Assembly: GCA_943371425.1 (NCBI GenBank)
Contig: CALRUR010000007.1
Span: 62,001 to 126,000, forward strand
Reading direction: 5' to 3'
Length of the DNA stretch: 64,000 bases
Source: CAJBVG01 sp943371425
GTDB taxonomy: Bacteria > Bacteroidota > Bacteroidia > Sphingobacteriales > Sphingobacteriaceae
The notes under the pieces are model-generated. The model made no database searches and was not told where the DNA came from. It saw only the letters and a list, made by a program, of their open reading frames with translations. Positions 35,591-43,877 of the stretch are shown here, piece after piece (positions within the stretch are counted from its first letter, which is position 1; each line of letters opens with the position of its first letter). A program made the position numbers and the translations under genes.

Positions 35591-36670
35591 TAAGGTAGGA
35601 ATTTGTACAATGAATTTACTCCCTACACCGGGAGTAGATTCCATGTGTATGTTACCATTAATTCTTTTGAGTGCTTCTTTTGCAACATATAAGCCTACAC
35701 CCGAACCGGCATTTTTATGCACTCCTCTAAAAAACATGTCGTAAATTTTATCTTGATGGTCGGGTTCTATCCCAATTCCATTATCTTCAATCTCAATAAT
35801 AGAACCTTCTAAATTTGTTTTTACTCTAACATGTATTGTTTTATCTGTTGTATGTTCGTTATGAAACTTAATTGCATTCAATAAAATATTGTTTAAGATA
35901 ATTCTAATCCTGCTCTCATCCGATCTAATAAAAACGGGTTCGTTTATTTCTTTTAAATATTGAATGTGCACATCTTTTAAATGACTATCTAATTCGAAAA
36001 TAATTTCATTAATAATGGTTCCGAAATTAATGTGGTTAATTTCTACATCTAACCTATTGCTTCTATAATACTTAATAATATTTTGAACGAAAGCATCCAT
36101 TCTGTTTACAGTATGGTCTATCATATCAATGTATTCGGGCATTCTGCTAGGTTCTTCAGATTTTGCCACTTTAATAATTCCTAGTATAGATGCAAGCGGT
36201 GCACGCAAATCATGCGAAGCCGAATAAACAAATTTATCTAACTCTTCGTATGCTTTTTGTAATTGTATATTTTGTTCTCTTAATAAAAATTTAGTGTGAT
36301 AAATTTCATGAGCATTTTGAATGGCTACAGATAACACTTGTTGATCCCAAGGCTTATCAATAAATCTGTAAATCTGACCTCGGTTAATTGCTTCAACAAC
36401 TGCTTGTATATCGGTATAACCTGTAAGTAAAATTCTAATAGGGTGTGGGTATTTAACCAAAATAGATTCGAAAAATTCTACCCCGGTCATGCCTGGCATA
36501 CGTTGGTCGCAAATAATTACGTGTACTTGCTCTTGGCCTAATACTTTGGTTCCTTCTTCTGCAGATTCTGCAATAAATATTTCGTAATCTTTTCTGAATA
36601 AAGCTTTAAATGCATGAAGATTGTTTACTTCATCATCAATATATAAAACACGGATTTTATCTCTGTTCAT
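35585..36670 (-). CDS. Receiver-histidine kinase hybrid (REC-HisKA-HATPase)
   Basis: The 361-residue protein has no membrane segment. Residues 6-125 are a receiver domain with acidic pair IDDE, phospho-acceptor Asp55 in ICDQRMPGMTG and conserved Lys106 in IDKPWD. A coiled linker leads to a kinase domain with the phospho-acceptor His153 in YSASHDLRAPLASILG, and a HATPase domain (LNNILLNAIKF, DNGIGIEP, GSGVGLYVAKEAL). It is both a receiver and a kinase, probably taking phosphoryl groups from the 7TMR-DISM kinase 2 bp upstream. Its receiver is close to the divergent single-domain REC protein at 40749-41213. Confidence 0.93.
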   Translation of the reverse strand: MNRDKIRVLYIDDEVNNLHAFKALFRKDYEIFIAESAEEGTKVLGQEQVHVIICDQRMPGMTGVEFFESILVKYPHPIRILLTGYTDIQAVVEAINRGQIYRFIDKPWDQQVLSVAIQNAHEIYHTKFLLREQNIQLQKAYEELDKFVYSASHDLRAPLASILGIIKVAKSEEPSRMPEYIDMIDHTVNRMDAFVQNIIKYYRSNRLDVEINHINFGTIINEIIFELDSHLKDVHIQYLKEINEPVFIRSDESRIRIILNNILLNAIKFHNEHTTDKTIHVRVKTNLEGSIIEIEDNGIGIEPDHQDKIYDMFFRGVHKNAGSGVGLYVAKEALKRINGNIHMESTPGVGSKFIVQIPTLL

Positions 36671-36671
36671 T

Positions 36672-38813
36672 TTATTGAATTAATGGAAGTGTGATAATAA
36701 ATTCTGTGCCTACTCCTAATTCTGATTTCACCTCTATTGCTCCTTTGTGTAATTCTATTATGCTGTAAACTATTGATAAACCAAGGCCTGTACCTTCTCC
36801 CGCTTTTTTAGTTGTAAAAAATGGATCGAAAATTTTACTTCTAACCTCTTCTGTCATCCCTATACCATTATCAATAATATGCACACTCACATTATCACCA
36901 TTACTTTGTGTTCTTATAACTACCTTACCCGCATCATCATTTGCATGTGATGTTAACACTGCTTGGGCGGCATTGTTTATAATATTCATAAAAACCTGAT
37001 TCAATTTACCAGCAAAACATTCTATTTCTGGTATCACGCCTAATTCTTTTACAATATTAATTTTCCCTCTAAAAGTGCTACTTAAAATAATAAGAGTAGA
37101 ATCTATCCCTTCATTTATATTTGCATATTTCAAATCAGATTCATCTAATCTCGAAAAGCTCTTTAACCCTTTTACAATCTCTACAGTTCTGCCTGCACCA
37201 TCGGCCATGCCTTTTAATAACACATCAATTTCGTGTGTTAAATATTCGTAGTCTAATTCTTTTTTATACTGTTTAACCTCGTCGAATTTATCGTCAATAT
37301 TTAGTTCTGCAATAACTTCTTCGTATTTTTTAATGAGGGCTTGTATGTCTTCAATATCTCTACGCAAAGGTTTAATATTAGAGCTCACAAAGTTTATTGG
37401 GTTGTTAATTTCATGCGCAATACCAGCGGTTAACTGACCGAGTGAGGCCATTTTTTCGGCATCGACCAATTGGGTTTGTGCATTTTTTAAATCTGTGAGG
37501 GCTGTGTTTAATTCTAAGTTCGATAAGTTTAATTCGTGTGTGCGTTCTTCTACCTTCACTTCCAACATTGTATTCTGCTCGCGAATTATTCGTTCATTTT
37601 CTTGCGAAATGCGTAAGGCCTCTAATTGCGATTCTTCTTTCTCTTTTCTATAAATATTAATTTTATCTGCAAGTGCAAATGATAGTAAGGTTACTTCTAA
37701 TGCCGAACCAATTTGTAATGCATAAAAAGTAAGATTATTGTAAGGCAACATGTTGAAGTTTCTTAATACAAACACTACCACGCTTAATAAAAAGATGGTC
37801 CAGGCTACTAAAAAATAATTGGCAGGTCTGTAACCTTGTCTTCCAATTTTATAAGCAATGTAAATGGTTAACAGAGAGCCTATCATTGCAGTAAGCTGCA
37901 CTAAGTTTTGAGCGAAATAGAATTCGTTCATTAAACTCAATACAAAACAAACTGTATAAAAAATAAAAATCCAATTTAAAATTTTATTTCCTAATGGGTA
38001 GGTTTCTTTAGTATTTAAAAAATGTTTTACAAACGCAATAGCTGTCCAACCATTTAATACCGGTATTAAAAAAGTGCTTTGTAAAACCAACCAAGTAGAG
38101 TTTGGCCATAAGTATTTAAAGCCATAGCCTTGTAATACCGCTTGTGTTAATCCCACAAAAATAATGTAGGAAACATAGTACAAATAACTTTTGTCGCGAA
38201 CGGTAAAATAAACGAACAAGTTATAAATAGCCATTACCAAAATAATCCCAATGTACAAACCAAAAACCAAATCCTTTTGAATTAAGTCCTCAAAAATGGG
38301 TTGCTGTGCTCCAATTAATAATGGTAATTGAATTTGTTCCCCACTTTTTACTTTCATGTAATAAGTAGCGGTCTCTCCTTCAGCAATGTCTAAATAAAAT
38401 AAGTGATTTTGGTTGTTTATTTTTCGATCATGAAAAGGCAAGAGTTCACCGGCCAAAATACTGTCGAATTTATTATTGCCAATTGGCGAGTATATTGCCA
38501 CTTCATCTAAAATGGGATATTGCAATTGCAATAATATTCGCCTGTTTGCTAATTCATTTTTTACGGTAAAGCGAATCCAAAAAGTATTTTTACTGATGCC
38601 CAAATTTGGAACATTATCTTTGCTTTTTACAAAGTCGTTCGATTGTAGAATTTCATTAAAACTTAGCTTATTGCTTTCGTCTTTTAAGAGATAGATACTT
38701 TTTCCAATTGATTGTATTGTTTTTTCATTATTAAATACAATGGTATCATTAGAAAAACCTTGATGTGTAAATATTACTAAAAAAAACAGGAACAAGAGGT
38801 TCAGTTTCTTCAT
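36672..38813 (-). CDS. 7TMR-DISM sensor histidine kinase
   Basis: The 713-residue kinase has a signal peptide (ending THQGFS), an extracytoplasmic 7TMR-DISMED2-like beta domain (~residues 40-180) and seven membrane helices (~185-385, e.g. VFGLYIGIILVMAIYNLFVYF). A coiled coil leads to the kinase: His467 in LTAGIAHEINNPINFV, N-box NIINNAAQAV, DNGIGM, GEGTGLGLSIVYSI. DISMED2 domains are thought to bind small ligands, often sugars. It is translated between the acyltransferase-like and the REC-kinase genes (7-bp and 1-bp gaps), so it is the membrane sensor of that cluster. Confidence 0.93.
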   Translation of the reverse strand: MKKLNLLFLFFLVIFTHQGFSNDTIVFNNEKTIQSIGKSIYLLKDESNKLSFNEILQSNDFVKSKDNVPNLGISKNTFWIRFTVKNELANRRILLQLQYPILDEVAIYSPIGNNKFDSILAGELLPFHDRKINNQNHLFYLDIAEGETATYYMKVKSGEQIQLPLLIGAQQPIFEDLIQKDLVFGLYIGIILVMAIYNLFVYFTVRDKSYLYYVSYIIFVGLTQAVLQGYGFKYLWPNSTWLVLQSTFLIPVLNGWTAIAFVKHFLNTKETYPLGNKILNWIFIFYTVCFVLSLMNEFYFAQNLVQLTAMIGSLLTIYIAYKIGRQGYRPANYFLVAWTIFLLSVVVFVLRNFNMLPYNNLTFYALQIGSALEVTLLSFALADKINIYRKEKEESQLEALRISQENERIIREQNTMLEVKVEERTHELNLSNLELNTALTDLKNAQTQLVDAEKMASLGQLTAGIAHEINNPINFVSSNIKPLRRDIEDIQALIKKYEEVIAELNIDDKFDEVKQYKKELDYEYLTHEIDVLLKGMADGAGRTVEIVKGLKSFSRLDESDLKYANINEGIDSTLIILSSTFRGKINIVKELGVIPEIECFAGKLNQVFMNIINNAAQAVLTSHANDDAGKVVIRTQSNGDNVSVHIIDNGIGMTEEVRSKIFDPFFTTKKAGEGTGLGLSIVYSIIELHKGAIEVKSELGVGTEFIITLPLIQ

Positions 38814-38819
38814 ACTTTG

Positions 38820-39509
38820 TTAATTCTTTAAATTGGGTATTTCTAATTGATATATTACTTCAAATTCGCCTTTTGGTCCTTTTTCTTTTTTTATTTGATT
38901 AGGGCTTTTTCTAAGTTCAAAAATATTTTCACGTTCTTTTTCTTCGGCATGTGCTAGCACATCTACATCTAAAATAGCCATTGCCGTTGCCACAAAATCA
39001 TCTTTAGGGTAAAAGAAAATTCCCTTATCGCCTAACGATTCTTCTATTACCGCTCCAACACGTTTTCCCATTCTGGTGGTAACAGGGGCGCATAATACAT
39101 AAATTTTATCAATGGGTAATTGGTTTACAATAGAAACGCATACTCTGCATAATATTAAACTTCCAATGCCCATCCCTGCAACCTCCATCGAATTCCACAT
39201 TCCACAAATCTCCGCACAACCTTGTTTTACAAATTCAAATATTTTCGAATCGTAATGGCCTAAAGCATGCTCAATGGGTAATTGTATTTTACCATCTACC
39301 ATTTGAACCCTAGCGCCACCATACACTTTTTCTCCCGATTCATCTTCTACAATTATAACAATTGTATTCTCACTATTTACCCAATCGTTGTTGGAGGAAG
39401 TAACTTTAGCTACGCCAAAATGTATTTCCAACAAACGACGGTGACCTTCTATGAATTTCATACAGGCCTCCTTATCGTCAACAGCTCTAAATGCTCTGAT
39501 TTTTACCAT
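38820..39509 (-). CDS. GNAT-fold protein, autoinducer-synthase/N-acyl-amino-acid-synthase-like
   Basis: The 229-residue protein has an apparent acyltransferase layout: an early beta-strand region (TIVIIVEDESGEKVYGGARVQ), then a PIEHALG stretch, then a core motif at residues ~98-122 (CAEICGMWNSMEVAGMGIGSLIL) and IYVLCAPVTTRMGKRVG. The E-x-CGMW...A-G-x-G-I-G and C-x-P-V-T-x-R-x-x-K-R-x-G patterns are reminiscent of LuxI-like and FeeM-like acyltransferases. I cannot place it in a named family with certainty, and it has an extra C-terminal ~60 residues. It lies 12 bp downstream of the E1-like gene and 6 bp upstream of the 7TMR-DISM kinase gene. Confidence 0.55.
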   Translation of the reverse strand: MVKIRAFRAVDDKEACMKFIEGHRRLLEIHFGVAKVTSSNNDWVNSENTIVIIVEDESGEKVYGGARVQMVDGKIQLPIEHALGHYDSKIFEFVKQGCAEICGMWNSMEVAGMGIGSLILCRVCVSIVNQLPIDKIYVLCAPVTTRMGKRVGAVIEESLGDKGIFFYPKDDFVATAMAILDVDVLAHAEEKERENIFELRKSPNQIKKEKGPKGEFEVIYQLEIPNLKN

Positions 39510-39521
39510 GAGTTTTAGATG

Positions 39522-40616
39522 TTACTTAATGAGTTCATTAAAATCAACATAATATCTACCCGAGAGTGTAGTTTGTTTTAATAATATCCTTCGGCAAACA
39601 TCTGTAACCATAGCGCCACCAAGCACTACAGATGAAGCAAGTTGTGGCCATGTAGAAATAGTTTTACCCATTTCTGCTAATGATAGGCGCATACGATCTG
39701 AAATGTTCTCTATGCCTACCATTGCCCCAAGTAATGGAACTTTTTCTTGGTTGCTCAAATTTTTAAGCGCATTTAAATCGCCCATGTTTTCTGGTATTAA
39801 ACCATGTAACATCGGTCGGTTCGGCTCTAAATCATACCGCTCAATATCTATCATGCCCCTGTCATTGGTTTCCATTACCACGGGTATACCCAATGCTCTT
39901 GCTTTTATTCTACTCAATATTTTTACATCTAAGCCATCACACTCTTCTACTAACAAATCGATTTTACCATCATCCGTTAAAAAAGCATCTATGTTTTGCT
40001 CTGTAATTCCTTCTCTAAATATTTTAACTTTTACGTATGGATCCATTTCTGCAATCTCTCTTGCAGCCACTACCGCTTTAGATACTCCAATGTTTGTAAC
40101 AGAGGTACGTATCCTATTCATGTTGCTCAATTCAATTAGATCAAAATCTGCTAATCGAATTTCACCACAGGTGCGTTCCATTACCAAAGTAAGTGCAATC
40201 ATTTGGCCTACTGATAAGCCAATTACTGCAATCTTCTTTTCCAATAAAATACTGCGTTCTTCGGGGGTTATTTTATAAAGGTTCCTACTAGTCCGTAATT
40301 CTATAAACTCATCTTTATTTAAAAGATGAACTAACTTCTTATTCCAAGGATAATAAACCCAACAACCATAGTAATGTGCAGACTTTCCAGCCAACAGTGC
40401 ATGTACCTGTTCTTCGTACTCGTGTTCCGACAAAGGAGCTCTCGGATTACGTATTTTAATCAATTCGCGTAATTGACTATTTAATTCGTCGATTACTGTT
40501 ATTTCTTGTTGTTCATCAATTAAGCGCTGAACTTCAAGCATTTCATTATGGTTGTTGATGTTAAAAACTCTTGGTAAGAAGGCATCATTCAATATACTTT
40601 CTTTAAATTTTAACAT
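39522..40616 (-). CDS. E1-like ThiF-family adenylyltransferase (Rv1355c-like)
   Basis: The 364-residue protein has a ~120-residue N-terminal region of unknown fold, then a ThiF/MoeB/E1 Rossmann domain: the nucleotide-binding KIAVIGLSVGQ (residues 128-138), LADFDLIELSNMNRIR with Asp157/Asp159 and Arg168, and the EECDGLDVKI stretch. This is the ATP-adenylating core used on a C-terminal glycine or carboxylate in E1 enzymes. No zinc-binding CxxC pairs are visible and no ubiquitin-like partner is encoded nearby. The layout resembles Rv1355c-type proteins but without a fused nitroreductase domain. It is the first gene of the minus-strand run to 35585. Confidence 0.8.
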   Translation of the reverse strand: MLKFKESILNDAFLPRVFNINNHNEMLEVQRLIDEQQEITVIDELNSQLRELIKIRNPRAPLSEHEYEEQVHALLAGKSAHYYGCWVYYPWNKKLVHLLNKDEFIELRTSRNLYKITPEERSILLEKKIAVIGLSVGQMIALTLVMERTCGEIRLADFDLIELSNMNRIRTSVTNIGVSKAVVAAREIAEMDPYVKVKIFREGITEQNIDAFLTDDGKIDLLVEECDGLDVKILSRIKARALGIPVVMETNDRGMIDIERYDLEPNRPMLHGLIPENMGDLNALKNLSNQEKVPLLGAMVGIENISDRMRLSLAEMGKTISTWPQLASSVVLGGAMVTDVCRRILLKQTTLSGRYYVDFNELIK

Positions 40617-40748
40617 TTGTTGTTGTTGTCTGGTTCTAAAATCACTAAAATTAGTATTAAATATCCAAATAAAATTCGATATTTATAAAAATATTCGTTT
40701 ATTTTATAAATCTGTAGAAGAATTAAATAATATAAACCCCAATTATAG

Positions 40749-41213
40749 ATGGCTGATTCTCGTATAAAAATACTTTATGTTGATGATGAGGAAAATAATT
40801 TAAATTCCTTTAAAGCCGCATTCCGTAGAGAATACGACGTAACAGTTGCGATCTCTGCAAACGAAGCAAAAGAGATTTTAAAACAAAAGAAATTCGAAAT
40901 AATCATTACCGATCAACGCATGCCTGGTATAACAGGTGTCGATTTTTTGGCGAGCATAATACAAGAATATCCTGAAGCCATAAGAATGTTGCTTACAGGT
41001 TATGCAGATATACAAGCAGTAATTGATGCAATAAATAAAGGCCAAATCTATCAGTACATCACCAAACCTTGGGATGAACAGCAGATGAGAGTAATTATTA
41101 ACAACGCGTATGAGATTTTTTCTCTTCGTCAGGAAAACAAAGAATTACTAAAAAGTTTAATTCGTGCTAACGAGCAATTAGAATTTTTACTTCGCCAAAA
41201 ACTGCTTTCTTAA
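40749..41213 (+). CDS. Single-domain response regulator with coiled-coil tail
   Basis: The 154-residue protein is a receiver domain with VDDEE, phospho-acceptor Asp55 in IITDQRMPGITG and Lys106-equivalent in ITKPWDEQ, then a ~30-residue helical, coiled-coil-like tail (LRQENKELLKSLIRANEQLEFLLRQ). It has no DNA-binding or enzymatic output. The receiver is strikingly similar to that of the REC-kinase at 35585-36670, and it is divergent from the E1-like gene, so it probably belongs to the same circuit. It ends 1 bp before the stop codon of the convergent HTH gene. Confidence 0.9.
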   Translation: MADSRIKILYVDDEENNLNSFKAAFRREYDVTVAISANEAKEILKQKKFEIIITDQRMPGITGVDFLASIIQEYPEAIRMLLTGYADIQAVIDAINKGQIYQYITKPWDEQQMRVIINNAYEIFSLRQENKELLKSLIRANEQLEFLLRQKLLS

Positions 41214-41214
41214 T

Positions 41215-41574
41215 TTATTTACGTTTTTGTTTTCTTGTAGTTTTAGTGCCTTTTAAGCTTTCTAATTCGGCAGCCATTTTCAACATTTGAGTTTTCAACT
41301 CATCAATAGAATGCTCTATTTGAATAGAACTTTTATAGCCTTTTTGATCAGACTCTGCAATTACATTAGTAGTTTCCATCTCTAAAATATCACTTGGTGT
41401 TACGCCTAATATTTTAGCAATTTTTATAAGTCTCGATACCGTTAGGTCAGTAACATCTCTCTCAATATTCGAATATGAAGCAACTGAAATATCCAGTTCA
41501 TTAGCCATGTTTTCTTGGCTAAAACTTTTAATGGCTCGCAATATTCTAATTCTTTCTCCGATAGTAGATTTCAT
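41215..41574 (-). CDS. XRE-family helix-turn-helix regulator
   Basis: The 119-residue protein has an N-terminal HTH_3 domain (GERIRILRAIKSFSQENMANELDISVAS ... YSNIERDVTDLTVSRLIKIAKILGV), a linker and a basic C-terminal tail (KGTKTTRKQKRK). Many Bacteroidota encode such small XRE proteins with a coiled coil. Its targets are unknown. It is convergent with the single REC gene and divergent from the DUF1569 gene at 41737. Confidence 0.85.
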   Translation of the reverse strand: MKSTIGERIRILRAIKSFSQENMANELDISVASYSNIERDVTDLTVSRLIKIAKILGVTPSDILEMETTNVIAESDQKGYKSSIQIEHSIDELKTQMLKMAAELESLKGTKTTRKQKRK

Positions 41575-41736
41575 AATCCTAAAAATAATTCTAGATTCTG
41601 ATACGACTTTTCAGTATAAATAGATTAGTTTTAGTATATATTGAATAATTTTATAATTACTGATTAAATTTTATGCAAATAATATTGTTTTTTTTGGCTT
41701 GTCCTTTTTTCTGTATTTTGCATTTCAATTTTAATT

Positions 41737-42195
41737 ATGGCCCTACCAAATATATATACCACACAAGGAACTGAGGAATTAATTGCACGAATTAATCAAC
41801 TTAGCCCTATTAGTCAGCGCAGATGGGGTAAAATGAATGTTTCGCAAATGTTGGCACATTGCTGCGTACCCTACGAGCAATTGTTAGGCGAACGAAATGA
41901 TGCACCTAATGCAATGATTAAATTAATGATGAAATTGTTTTTCAAAGGAACCATGACGAATGAGATTCCCTACAAACCAAATTTACCTACAGCTCCTTCT
42001 TTTATTATTGTAGATCAACGCGACTTTGAAAAAGAGAAGCAAAGGCTTATAGCATATGTTAGAAAACCATTGGAATTAGGCGAAGCACATTTTGAAAACA
42101 AGTACCAACTTACACTTGGTAAGTTAAATGCAACACAATGGAATAATATGTTGTGGAAACATCTCGACCACCACTTGAGGCAATTTGGAGTATAG
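41737..42195 (+). CDS. DUF1569 protein (DinB-like superfamily)
   Basis: The 152-residue protein has the DUF1569 pattern: RRWGKMNVSQMLAHCCVPYEQLLGE with a metal-type His, and WNNMLWKHLDHHLRQFGV at the C terminus. DUF1569 belongs to the DinB/YfiT-like fold; no function is established. It is a single gene between a divergent XRE regulator and a convergent membrane-protein gene. Immediately after its stop codon a heptad repeat begins. Confidence 0.82.
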   Translation: MALPNIYTTQGTEELIARINQLSPISQRRWGKMNVSQMLAHCCVPYEQLLGERNDAPNAMIKLMMKLFFKGTMTNEIPYKPNLPTAPSFIIVDQRDFEKEKQRLIAYVRKPLELGEAHFENKYQLTLGKLNATQWNNMLWKHLDHHLRQFGV

Positions 42196-42199
42196 CTTT

Positions 42200-42241
42200 T
42201 TAGAATTTAGTCTTTAGATATTAGTATTTAGACATTAGAAT
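42200..42241. repeat. Six 7-bp units (TTAGnnn) at a convergent junction
   Basis: Units are TTAGAAT (42200-42206), TTAGTCT, TTAGATA, TTAGTAT, TTAGACA and TTAGAAT (42235-42241). TTAG recurs at exact 7-bp spacing and the last three positions vary. It begins 4 bp after the stop codon of DUF1569 and runs into the stop codon (42235-42237) of the facing gene. Confidence 0.8.
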
Positions 42242-43176
42242 CTGAATGCTGCACTTGCAATTAATGAGCGAGTTAATCCATCTGCTCTTACTTTACGCAC
42301 AACTAATGGAAAGGCAATTGTTAAATCAATAGCCTTATTATTTTTTAGTTGATGAGATGAATTTCCAATTACATTTAAAGTTAATCCGTTTGAGTTTGGC
42401 AAATCGCTCTCTATACTTGTAATAGGGTCTTGCACCCTGTCATTCTGCACTCTATAAATAGCCAATACACTTGGAGTGACTTTCCATTTTTCATTTACAT
42501 TGATATTTCTTTCTGCTTTCAAAATTGCATCATCACCTCTGAACAATTTATAGGAACCAAAATAGTTGGCAGCATCTGCATTATTAAGCCAATCTGCAGA
42601 GCTAGCCAAAAAAGAGTTTTCGTTAGAAGAGATTAATACTTTTTGATAGGCGGTTGTGAAATTCCATTGTTTGTATTGATACACGAAACCAAGTATACCA
42701 TCAAAAGTACCTAAGCTTGTTTGGTAAGGCATTGGCAATGCTTTTCCCTTATCACTTAAGTTCGAATTATTAACCGGAATTTTAAAACCTATAATTGTAT
42801 TGATGGAAGAACGCTCATTTATTTTTTTATAAATGGTAGTACTTAGAGATAAGTCGCCGATGCCATTGGTGTTTGCAATATTTCCGAGGTTTACTAAATA
42901 CGGTACTTTTAATTGTAAGTAAATTGCTGTGTTTACTTTCCAGTTTAGTTCTGCTGCACTAACTAAGTGTAATGTATTTTGCTCGCCAAGGCCAACACTT
43001 TGACTTATTTTAAAATTAATGGAAGATGTTTTTTCGATAGTAGTTTTCAGGCTATCGCCTGTATATAAATGAGGAGCACCCATGGTACATACACCGGCAT
43101 CGCTGCAACCTTGGGCAATTGTTTGAATAGAATAGAGAAATAAGAAAATAGAAAAAAGTAAGAAGCGAATCTTCAT
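42235..43176 (-). CDS. Outer-membrane beta-barrel (transporter-like) protein
   Basis: The 313-residue protein has a signal peptide (ending QTIAQ) and starts with GCSDAGVCTMGAPHLY, a Cys pair common in this Bacteroidota family. Repeated amphipathic strands follow (LKVPYLVNLGNIANTNGIGDLSLSTTIY, KVTPSVLAIYRVQ) and the protein ends in Phe (LIASAAFRF), the barrel signature. It is similar to the phenol-degradation-like or MetA-pathway transporter group; the cargo is unknown. Upstream is the terminator of the next lipoprotein gene. Confidence 0.78.
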   Translation of the reverse strand: MKIRFLLFSIFLFLYSIQTIAQGCSDAGVCTMGAPHLYTGDSLKTTIEKTSSINFKISQSVGLGEQNTLHLVSAAELNWKVNTAIYLQLKVPYLVNLGNIANTNGIGDLSLSTTIYKKINERSSINTIIGFKIPVNNSNLSDKGKALPMPYQTSLGTFDGILGFVYQYKQWNFTTAYQKVLISSNENSFLASSADWLNNADAANYFGSYKLFRGDDAILKAERNINVNEKWKVTPSVLAIYRVQNDRVQDPITSIESDLPNSNGLTLNVIGNSSHQLKNNKAIDLTIAFPLVVRKVRADGLTRSLIASAAFRF

Positions 43177-43252
43177 ATGATATCTGTTTTAACCAAATAT
43201 CAACTTTTTTAATAATAAAAATGTAAGCCAGCCGACAAATAAGTAATTAAAC

Positions 43253-43284
43253 AAAAAAGCCTCTCTAAAATTAATTAGAGAGGC
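43253..43284 (-). terminator. Rho-independent terminator of the 43304 lipoprotein gene
   Basis: GCCTCTCTAA (43259-43268) pairs perfectly with TTAGAGAGGC (43275-43284), with loop AATTAA. On the minus strand the stem is followed by six T residues, as expected downstream of the gene ending at 43304. Confidence 0.88.
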
Positions 43285-43303
43285 CATCTTTAAGCGTACA
43301 ATT

Positions 43304-43732
43304 TTATTTTACATCAATATTTGTAAACGTTCCAGAAAGAGTTCCAGAAGTACTTGTGCTCGTAAATACGCCTGTAGTTTTAGTGCTAGTAATAGCGCTA
43401 ATGGTAACAGCTCCAGCATTAGCAACATATAAGGTAGTACCATTTAAATACGAAACCGCATTTAATCCACCAACTGTATACAAACCTGCAGTATCGGCAG
43501 CTAAATTAATTTCAACCAACATTGCAGAACCACCTTTAAAAGCTTTAATGGTATTGTAACGCGAATCAAAATAAGCAGAATCGGCCGTAACATTAGTAGT
43601 GCCATTGTCTGTTGTAAATACAAATGAACCTGCATTTGCTGTTTGTAAGGTGTTTTCTGCATCATCTTTAGAACATGCAGAGAAAATAGAGATGGTAGCT
43701 AATAAAATAGCCGAGTAAATTAATTTATTCAT
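43304..43732 (-). CDS. Small lipoprotein, unknown function
   Basis: The 142-residue protein has a lipobox (ATISIFSACSKDD). The mature part is beta-rich and rich in Thr, Ser, Gly and Ala (FVFTTDNGTTNVTADSAYFDS, GLYTVGGLNAVSYLNG), a common pattern in small Bacteroidota surface lipoproteins. No family is recognised. It has its own promoter and the operator-like motif also found before the small barrel gene at 18619, so it may be co-regulated with it. Confidence 0.7.
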   Translation of the reverse strand: MNKLIYSAILLATISIFSACSKDDAENTLQTANAGSFVFTTDNGTTNVTADSAYFDSRYNTIKAFKGGSAMLVEINLAADTAGLYTVGGLNAVSYLNGTTLYVANAGAVTISAITSTKTTGVFTSTSTSGTLSGTFTNIDVK

Positions 43733-43753
43733 TTGTTTAGTTTGTTTAAGCTA

Positions 43754-43761
43754 CAAAGTTA
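43754..43761 (-). promoter_or_regulatory. -7 promoter box of the 43304 lipoprotein gene
   Basis: Minus-strand TAACTTTG, a perfect TAnnTTTG, 21 bp before the ATG at 43732. A TTG lies 26 bp upstream of it, inside the operator-like motif. Confidence 0.55.
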
Positions 43762-43783
43762 TGTGCTAAACTAATTTTGTATA

Positions 43784-43797
43784 TACCCAATGGAGGG
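43784..43797 (+). promoter_or_regulatory. Operator-like motif, copy 2
   Basis: TACCCAATGGAGGG matches the motif at 19194-19207 at 13 of 14 positions (opposite orientation relative to its gene). It lies 52-65 bp before the lipoprotein start at 43732 and is embedded in a 7-bp inverted repeat (TATACCC/GGGTATA). Both sites carry GGGTATATA next to or overlapping the motif. Confidence 0.5.
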
Positions 43798-43877
43798 TAT
43801 ATGTGTGTACGTATTGCAGCGTATTTGTTTTGAATACATCATAAGCGATATATAGTCTTCAACAATAATTAAGGAGT

